A DNA stretch of 64,000 nucleotides, taken from Polyodon spathula (taxonomy: Eukaryota; Chordata; Actinopteri; Acipenseriformes; Polyodontidae). Shown one piece after another: positions 57,850 through 64,000 of the stretch (positions within the stretch are counted from its first letter, which is position 1; each line of letters opens with the position of its first letter). The position numbers were made by a program, and so were the translations under genes. Below the pieces are notes generated by a model. It had not been told where the DNA came from and made no database searches. It saw only the letters and a program-made list of their open reading frames with translations. Where the stretch lies: NCBI RefSeq assembly GCF_017654505.1, contig NC_054543.1:24714339-24778338 (forward strand), written 5' to 3'.

Positions 57850-58985
57850 GTACAGTAGTGCTCTTTACTCATTCAGGTGACAGTCTTGCTATGTGCTCGG
57901 ACTGTGTGCTGTTTATTGGGGTAGGTGGCACCGTTTTGTTTCCCTGTGAACTTTCAACTTATCCTCTGGATAATTATTTGGTCGTTTGGCCAGTAGCTCA
58001 ATGTGCCGCCCCTCTTCCATGCAAATTAGTTACAGCTGCTGCAGTTGGGAGCACAAGGGAGGGAGTGGGAGAGAGAGGAAGGGGGAGGTCTGTGTGCTCC
58101 AGCAGAAGTGTGCTGTTGAAGGACGGTTGATATTAGTGTACTGTTACACAAAAGGAGCAGGGCCAGGTGGAATTCGATTAGGTGAGACAATAGACAAGTA
58201 AACAAACGTTTTCTCCCGGAAGTTGATAAAAACACTTTTGTCCAATTGTTGTTGACTTTATAGTTTTACCATTGTAGTTTTATGATTAAGTGCTTAGAGT
58301 TATGGATGAACACATTTAAAAGATCTGAAAGTATTAAACAGACAGGGGCATATTCATCAAAGATTTACCACCATGTGACTGTTTGTTACATTTCCCATAA
58401 TATTACTTTTGTACTCACTAGTTGAGATTATGTAATTTACATAATTTCTGACTCAAAAAACGAAACATCCTTTTTCTTGTCAAACTGGTGAATTTGTTTT
58501 ACTGATAACAATTTATACAGATATTTTTTCAACATGTAAAACATTTATAAGACAGAAAGGGGGACACGTATCAAGATCAACTGACACAGCGATAAAGTAA
58601 AGTAGCACTCTGCCATGCCAGAAATTTTAGCCCATCTCAAATGTATTAACTAGCCCAAAATTAATGAGGCTCGGAGTAAGTTGGCACATTTAAATGCAAA
58701 AAGTCCACTGTGCAGATGTTTTGAAACCCTCAAAATGGGCTACTGGTAGTACAAATTAACAGACTAATATGAACAATAGAGCATCCCCTCCAAATGGGCT
58801 GCTTCAATTGAACAATAGGTAGGTAATTTGGACAGGCAAATTATTATATGACTAATAAAACCAAATAGACATAATGATAAGGATATAATTGTATACAATG
58901 AAATAGCTGGTATCGAACTATAATTTCATCCTTAGAGAGCTCAGAAAGGGTAATGAAGACCCTAAATAGTCTCCCTTCCCAGTAC
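57850..58985. other. Unique sequence, GC-richer at its start
   Basis: 57880-58110 is less AT-rich and includes a purine-rich GGGAGGGAGTGGGAGAGAG run. The 90-codon plus-strand frame there has no recognised domain. The rest is AT-rich and featureless. Confidence 0.4.
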
Positions 58986-58989
58986 TCAC

Positions 58990-59051
58990 CCTCTGTTCCT
59001 GGGTTATTCAGGAAGGTTAGGACTCTGCACTCTTCATCGTAAGAAATACCC
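58990..59051 (-). CDS. Candidate minus-strand exon, 62 nt
   Basis: A block bounded by an acceptor TGAATTTTCAG (AG at 59053-59052) and a strong donor GAGG|GTGAGTACT (GT at 58989-58988). The frame GISYDEECRVLTFLNNPGTE is open and ends in phase 1, the phase used by the GYPC acceptors. No in-frame ATG precedes it, and the ATG exon at 45958 lies downstream with an in-frame stop before its ATG. If real it is either an untranslated or alternative GYPC exon that skips the ATG exon, or part of another gene. The translated segment matches no protein I recognise. Confidence 0.33.
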
Positions 59052-59590
59052 CTGAAAATTCACAATATCACGAATTTCACGGAAATTGTGTATTCGACTG
59101 CCTGCCTTGAAAAATATGCATTTTATTTTCCTTATAGTATTTTACTTTACTGTACTCTTCATCTCCCCTGTTCATTTCATACTTTTATCAAGTAGAAGTA
59201 GCGCTGTACATGGTCCGGCTCAATGCCATACATTTGGTTACTATGGCAATGGGGTCAAACAAATACTGGTTTCATGATTGATGAATTCCTCAAACTGTAT
59301 AATGACATTTCTACATACTATTAAATGTACAGTGTGTATAAAGAAAAAACACGAAAGCTTTGGTTTTGTCATTTCAGGTTTGCAGTTAATGTTTTTCCCA
59401 TGTTTAATAATGTAGTGTTGAGTCAAACAACATCTAAAGTTGGGACTGTGTGTTCTGTGCTGAACTGGCCGGGGGATTGTGATTATCACTGTTATTTTAC
59501 TGGTGTGTGTGTGTGTGTGTGTGTGTGTGAGCCGCCCCTTGTGGGCTTGCTATGCTGTGTGAGTGGTGGAACGCTATGCAAATCACCTAT
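59052..59590. repeat. Unique flank with TG microsatellite
   Basis: A TG run lies at 59502-59529. Nothing else recognised. Confidence 0.6.
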
Positions 59591-59592
59591 TG

Positions 59593-59830
59593 CAGTGGTT
59601 CTCAATCCTGGACCTTGGGAACCCCTGTGTCTTCTGGTTTTCAATGAAACTGAGCTCTCAATTACTTAAATAGATCCTTAATTAAACAATAATTTGCTTA
59701 ATTAGACCTTTTTAATTGTTTCCAGCTCTTAAACAGTTGCAGAGTTCAAGTTACATATAAAATGTTATAGCTAACTTGAAATCTGCAACAGTGAAAGACC
59801 TGCAGATGTAAAATGGCGTTTAGGGGAAAT
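59593..59830 (+). repeat. hAT-type MITE fragment
   Basis: CAGTGGTTCTCAATCCTGG begins a familiar fish repeat, continued by GAACCCCTGTGTCTTCTGGT and CTGAGCTCTCAATTACTTAA. The CAGTGGTTCTCAA start is typical of hAT non-autonomous elements. The right end is not identified, so the extent is approximate. Confidence 0.6.
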
Positions 59831-60985
59831 GTAAGGTTGTCCCTGCCAACAATCACAGGTGTGGTCATTCCCCAGTTAGGTAATCAAGGCTATTTGGGTA
59901 ATGGCCACATGTATATAAAGGATGTAAAATCTTTTGTTTGTTGAGTGTGTGTTCTCTGTTATGGACTGTTTAGTGAAGGCCAACACCCAAACTAAACAGT
60001 CATAACTGTTTTGCTTAGACTGTTTATTAACACCCCTGTGCATTGTTTGTTTGTTTTGTTTCTTTTTCACTGCATTTCTACTCTGGGTCTCTAGGGAGCG
60101 CTATCCCACTTATGATACATATAAAGCAAGATAGCATCAGGAATGAGACTCAGGCTTGCAAAGATGCAGTGAAAGCACTGGTGTGTATGTTTATTATACA
60201 ATAAAAGAAACAAAGCAAAGAAACGAGGCACAGGGGCTTGTTTCTTTGTGTTGTGTTTGCAAGTTTGGATACGATGAGGTGTTTCAATTGTGGATCTCAG
60301 GGACATCAGCCCAGGATGGAGATAAGCCATGCGGGAGTAAATTCCAGCGCTATGCCACCACAGGTCTCTGCCCAGAAGCTTGTCAGTGGCCAGACTTTAA
60401 AGAAAAGCTCAGTTGGACAAGCATCTCTGGGTCAAAGGCGTTTAGAGTGGCAGGGAAGATAATAGCAGCTTCAGGAGCCTGGGTGACTGAGACAGCGGGA
60501 TCGGGCAGCAGGATCGGAGAAGATTGAGACAGCTGGTCAGGCTGTGGCAAGAGTAGATGGATCAAAAGTGATGTCAGACATTAGGACACACAAATTTCTC
60601 TCAAAAAATGTTTTGCTTGGATTTTGAGCTGAAAGATGTCCAGAAGGAGAAATGCAGTCACCATTCGACAATTTAGATTCTGAAGAGAAAGAAAAGTGCA
60701 GTGGGTGAGAAGCCATTTTATATCTAAATTGATAATCTTAGATTGTAATGATTCAGTCAGAGTTTGCAGGGCTGTGTTGAGATACACAAATGAAAATGTA
60801 ATGTTTAATAAAAGGCGATTGACAAATATTTTATTAATATACAGAACGGGGGAGGAGCTCTAACTTCTGCTCCCTGAACGACACACCAAAGCTATAATAA
60901 TAATAATTTTAGCAGGAATGTGGAAAAAACATTGAATTGTCCCTGAGAAACTTATTTTTTTGGCCAGATAGAAAACTGGGTCACT
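59831..60985. other. Unclassified, with one LTR-like stretch
   Basis: ATGTATATAAAGGATG (about 59910-59925) followed by T-rich sequence could be an LTR promoter, but no TG/CA ends with duplications are seen. At 60271-60310 a frame reads MRCFNCGSQGHQ, the start of a CCHC zinc knuckle lacking the last Cys. No gene is supported. Confidence 0.35.
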
Positions 60986-61792
60986 TTCAGTTCCCTTTCA
61001 AGTGGAATGACAACCATTACCCAATGGGAAAAGTCTCTCTGACCATCAATTTCTGAACATATATAAAAATGCTGCCCTATCAGGGCCCTGCTGTGAGGAG
61101 GAAGTCCCTCCCACCTCCTGCTGAAGAGGGACGTCCTCACAGTAGCATATCGCCATTTTCTCTCTCACCTCACTGAGACAGGACACAGATTGCCTTGTGC
61201 TTTCTTTGTACTGAAAATTGTCTCATGTATACGGTTTCGACCTACAAATTGAAATAAGGGTTTTTGAGATTGCTCATTGCCTTAGCCTCGCGTCGGTAGT
61301 TTCTACTGATTAGAGTTGGTTTCAACCCCTCTATTGAGATTTGGCGATAAGTTTATTTTTCTATTTTACTGCCTCAAGTAGTTAAATTACCATTCCTAGA
61401 GCTATTGTGGTGCTGTAAGGTGACCCCGCGGGCTCACGGTACCGTCCTCTATGCCGCTTGACTCGGCCTCAGCTATCATCCAGCTCGGACCTACGCACTC
61501 CTCTCAAGGCTCAGGTTCTCCTAGCGCTACTGCGCTTATTCTCGAAACCGACACCAATTGATTCGGCTATATCAGCCTGGCATTGACTGCGCTCTTCCTC
61601 GGAGCCGACCCCGACACCAATTTAACTCGGCACTGGCTTGAACATCTTCCTCGGCGCTGACCCCGACACCGATTAACTCGGCACCTGTCAGATCAGCTCG
61701 GCGCCAATTGCGTCCACCTCAAAACCGACTACGAACACCAACACAGACAGCTCGGCACCGACTCATATTGCTTGGCACCGACGCCCCGCACC

Positions 61793-62589
61793 ATGTCAGT
61801 GTGCTCTGCAGGGTCCTCCGCTGGGTTCCACCAGTGCGACCAGTGTGCGGGCAAACTCCCCAAGCAAGATAGGCACACTTCTTGTGCGAGTTGTCTAGGG
61901 CCAGACCACACGGCCAGGGTGTTGGGGGGTGATTTGGACTGCTCTCCCTGCCAGAAGTTCTCTAAAAGAACAAAGCATAGGAGGCAGCCCTCTCCCCAGT
62001 AGATTCTCTCTCCTCGGGGCAAGGGAGAATGAGATCCGTGGTCCATGGTACTCCTCAAAGAGCATCTATAACCAAACCTGCCACTGTGACCAGGGAGCTA
62101 CCCCATACCCTAGGGTCACCCTTCCCTTTCCCACCACCAGTGCGGAGGTGTAGGCGCCCCACCTTTAGAAGCGAGATGGACACCGCCGAGATGGAGAAGG
62201 TTGCGTTGTTAGATGCCCCTATAACACTGTGGCAGACGTTCGGAGCGCCCATTGATATGAGCCTTGAGAGGTCCCACAAGGCCAGAGAAGTCGATTCCAC
62301 ATACTCGCGCCTTCCTGCTTACCGCCAGCGCCCTAGGTGGCCTTTCCAGCCTGCCGTGGCAACTGGGCCTGAACACCGCCCTCCACTCCAGACCAAACAA
62401 GCAGGCAGAGGAAGAGCCGGCGGCAAGGGACCACCGCCAGCCAGGGGTAACCTTTTCTTCGGCTGGAGACCAAGGCTAGGGCCTAAAAAAGACGTGCCCT
62501 TCCCAAGCCCAAGGGAGGCCATCCCTGAGGAGCTCCGGCTGCCTCCTTCCCCCCTCACAACTGGGTTGACCACTGGACACAACCCATGA
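61793..62589 (+). pseudogene. DIRS gag-like region
   Basis: ATG at 61793 opens MSVCSAGSSAGFHQCDQC, with a Cys/His motif (CDQC..DRHTSCASCLG..H..) typical of DIRS gag N-termini. A stop falls at 62000, and the region continues in another frame to 62589 (MDTAEMEKVALLDAPITLWQ, then a Pro/Arg-rich end). Frameshifted, so it is unlikely to make a whole protein. Confidence 0.75.
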
Positions 62590-62734
62590 CAAGGTTATAA
62601 GACAGGATTATATTCTGCAATTCCACTTAGGCCCGCCACCCTTCAAGGGAGTGCTCCTCACTATTGTCGAATCAGCGAGAGCGATACTCCTTGAACAGGA
62701 CATCGCCAATCTTCAACAGAAGAACGCTTTGTGA

Positions 62735-63576
62735 TTGGTGAACCCAAGCGATGCCCTCAGCGGCTTCTACTCCAGGTACTTCCTGGTGCCCAAGAGGGAA
62801 TGCAGTTTCAGACCTATTCTGGACCTCAGGGTCCTCAACATGTTCCTCAAACAAAGGAAGTTCAACTTGTTGACCATACAGTGTATCCTCCACTCCATCC
62901 AGCTGGGCGACTGGTTCACATTGATTGACCTGCAAGACGCCTACTTCTATGTTACAATCCGTCCTGTGCACAGAAAGTATCTGCACTTCGTCTTTCAAAG
63001 CAATGCATATGAATTCTGCATGCTGCCATTTGGCCTCTCGCTGGTGCCCCGCCCATTTTCAATGTGCATGGATGCAGCACTGGCTCCACTCAGGCTATGC
63101 AGGGTATTCAGATCCTGAACTATCTGGACGATTGGTAATTTGCACGCGTTCCAAAGTGGACACCAAACAGGTCATAGAACATGTGACGAAGTTAAGGATC
63201 TCCATACCTCAACAGAAGAGCAATTTCATACTGTCTCAGTCCACAGTGTTCCTGGGGACCTGTGAGCATGCTTGCCTCGCTGTCAGAAGACAGGATTCGG
63301 TCATTGGAAATCACAATCTCCCAATTCAGAGAGGATGCTCTTCTACAGATCAGAATATTTCAAAGGTTGTTGGGGCTGATGGCAGCCAAGTTGCACCCAG
63401 TCCTCAATCGATACCGGCTGGTGCGAATGTCCAGACAAAGCCGGAAGACACTGGAGTGGTGGCTCCGCCCCAGCAATCTGCACCTTGGATCTCCCCTCAG
63501 CTCCCCTCACAGAAGGGAAGTTGTCACTACGGACGCCTCTAGCCAGGGCTGGGATGCTTCATGCATCTGTCGATGA
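62735..63576 (+). pseudogene. DIRS reverse transcriptase and RNase H start
   Basis: It reads FYSRYFLVPKRECSFRPILD, LRVLNMFLKQRKFN, LGDWFTLIDLQDAYFYV (first catalytic Asp region), LPFGLS, then NYLDDW (63116-63133, catalytic YxDD) directly followed by a stop. Further frames give ILNRYRLVRMSRQ-like spacer sequence and VTTDASSQGWDA, the RNase H first Asp motif. Stops and frame changes separate these. The RNase H C-terminal half seems to be deleted, since recombinase sequence follows at once. Confidence 0.88.
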
Positions 63577-64000
63577 CACATATATGGCTTTTACTGGAAA
63601 TGACTTGCGGGTAACATTAAGAACAAACCCAGCCTTTTTGCCAAAGGTGGTCTCATCATTCCATATTAACCAACCAGTGGTTTTAGAAACTTTCAGACCT
63701 CCCCCGCACGAGTCAGAGGACTTTAGACAGCACACGCTTTGCCCGGTGCGGGCTCTGCGCTGTTACCTGGAAAGGACAGCTTCCTGGAAACAGTCCAACC
63801 AGCTGTTTGTCTGCTGTGTCCCCCTCTAGAAGTCAAGCCCTATCAAGGCAATGTCTAGCGGACTGGGTGGCAGATGCCATAGCCTTGGTGTATGAACAGA
63901 CAGGCTCCCCCATGCCGTGGGACATTATGGCCCATTCTACCAGGGGTGAAGTGACTTTTTGAGCTCTCTTTCATGGTGCCTCCTTGGATGAGCTTTGCAA
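63577..64000 (+). pseudogene. DIRS tyrosine recombinase, partial at window edge
   Basis: It begins DDTYMAFTGNDLRV, then FLPKVVSSFHINQPV and HTLCPVRALRCYLERTASW. After a frameshift follow SQALSRQCLADWVADAIAL and MAHSTRGEVTF then a stop. The HSTRG segment holds the catalytic HxxR of tyrosine recombinases. The reading runs off the window. It parallels the recombinase fragment at 21915-22619. Confidence 0.85.

Larger units (their letters stand above)
60989..64000 (+). mobile_element. DIRS-like retrotransposon, 5' end to window edge
   Basis: This is the most complete DIRS copy. The order is 5' terminal repeat (from GTTCCCTTTCAAGTGGAATG), TATA-like CATATATAAAAAT (61058-61070), a CTCGGCACCGA-rich leader, gag with a zinc-binding motif, reverse transcriptase, RNase H and tyrosine recombinase. 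The recombinase is cut by the window edge and contains a stop, and other stops are present. Its 5' end is repeated at 11297-11765 and 39540-39715. DIRS elements lack integrase and rely on the recombinase. Confidence 0.88.

Overview
The window looks like vertebrate, probably ray-finned fish, DNA. It is AT-rich, intron-like and crowded with Tc1, hAT, piggyBac, DIRS, Gypsy-type LTR, LINE and tRNA-SINE copies, with long TA, ATT, AAGG and ATCT microsatellites. A non-teleost fish such as a sturgeon or paddlefish fits the flavour of the repeats, but that is a guess. There are no rRNA or tRNA genes, CRISPR arrays or prokaryotic operons.

The one host gene I can support lies on the minus strand and spans most of the window. 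Its last two coding exons (3209-3405 and 5678-5722) encode a membrane segment and a cytoplasmic tail ending in EYFI, the signature of glycophorin C (GYPC). A small ATG exon at 45925-45958 joins in phase and supplies a short N-glycosylation-rich N-terminus. That gives a predicted 91-residue protein with introns of about 2.3 and 40 kb. Two further minus-strand exon-like segments (57.8 and 59.0 kb) may be upstream or alternative exons.

Region by region: 0.9-2.4 kb Tc1; 3.2-5.7 kb GYPC 3' exons with a SINE and a solo LTR between them; 8.1-9.5 kb Tc1; 11.3 kb DIRS end fragment; 14.36-16.40 kb two abutting hAT elements; 17-18.3 kb LINE; 19.3-20.7 kb Tc1; 21.3-25.0 kb DIRS-like element with inverted repeats and a nested LTR; 25.9-27 kb LTR-like repeats and TA tracts; 30.45-32.8 kb LINE carrying a hAT fragment, followed by a piggyBac element; 33.35-35 kb old Tc1 split by a solo LTR; 36.8-38.3 kb Tc1; 39.5 kb DIRS end; 40.6-41.2 kb solo LTR; 42.5-44.2 kb array of diverged units with repeated ATGGC motifs; 44.5-46.8 kb SINEs around the GYPC ATG exon; 47.06-48.32 kb Tc1; 52.5-53.5 kb hAT fragment with an internal 54-bp minisatellite; 54.1-55.3 kb Gypsy pol remnant; 55.6-56.3 kb solo LTR; 57-57.7 kb microsatellites; 61 kb to the end, a long DIRS element (gag, RT/RNase H, tyrosine recombinase) that runs off the window.

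Every transposon coding region I read carries frameshifts, stops or deletions. The real interest is in the nested insertion history, recoverable from target-site duplications, and in the compact GYPC gene. I found no convincing new defence or enzymatic system. All identifications rest on remembered family motifs and hand alignment within the window.
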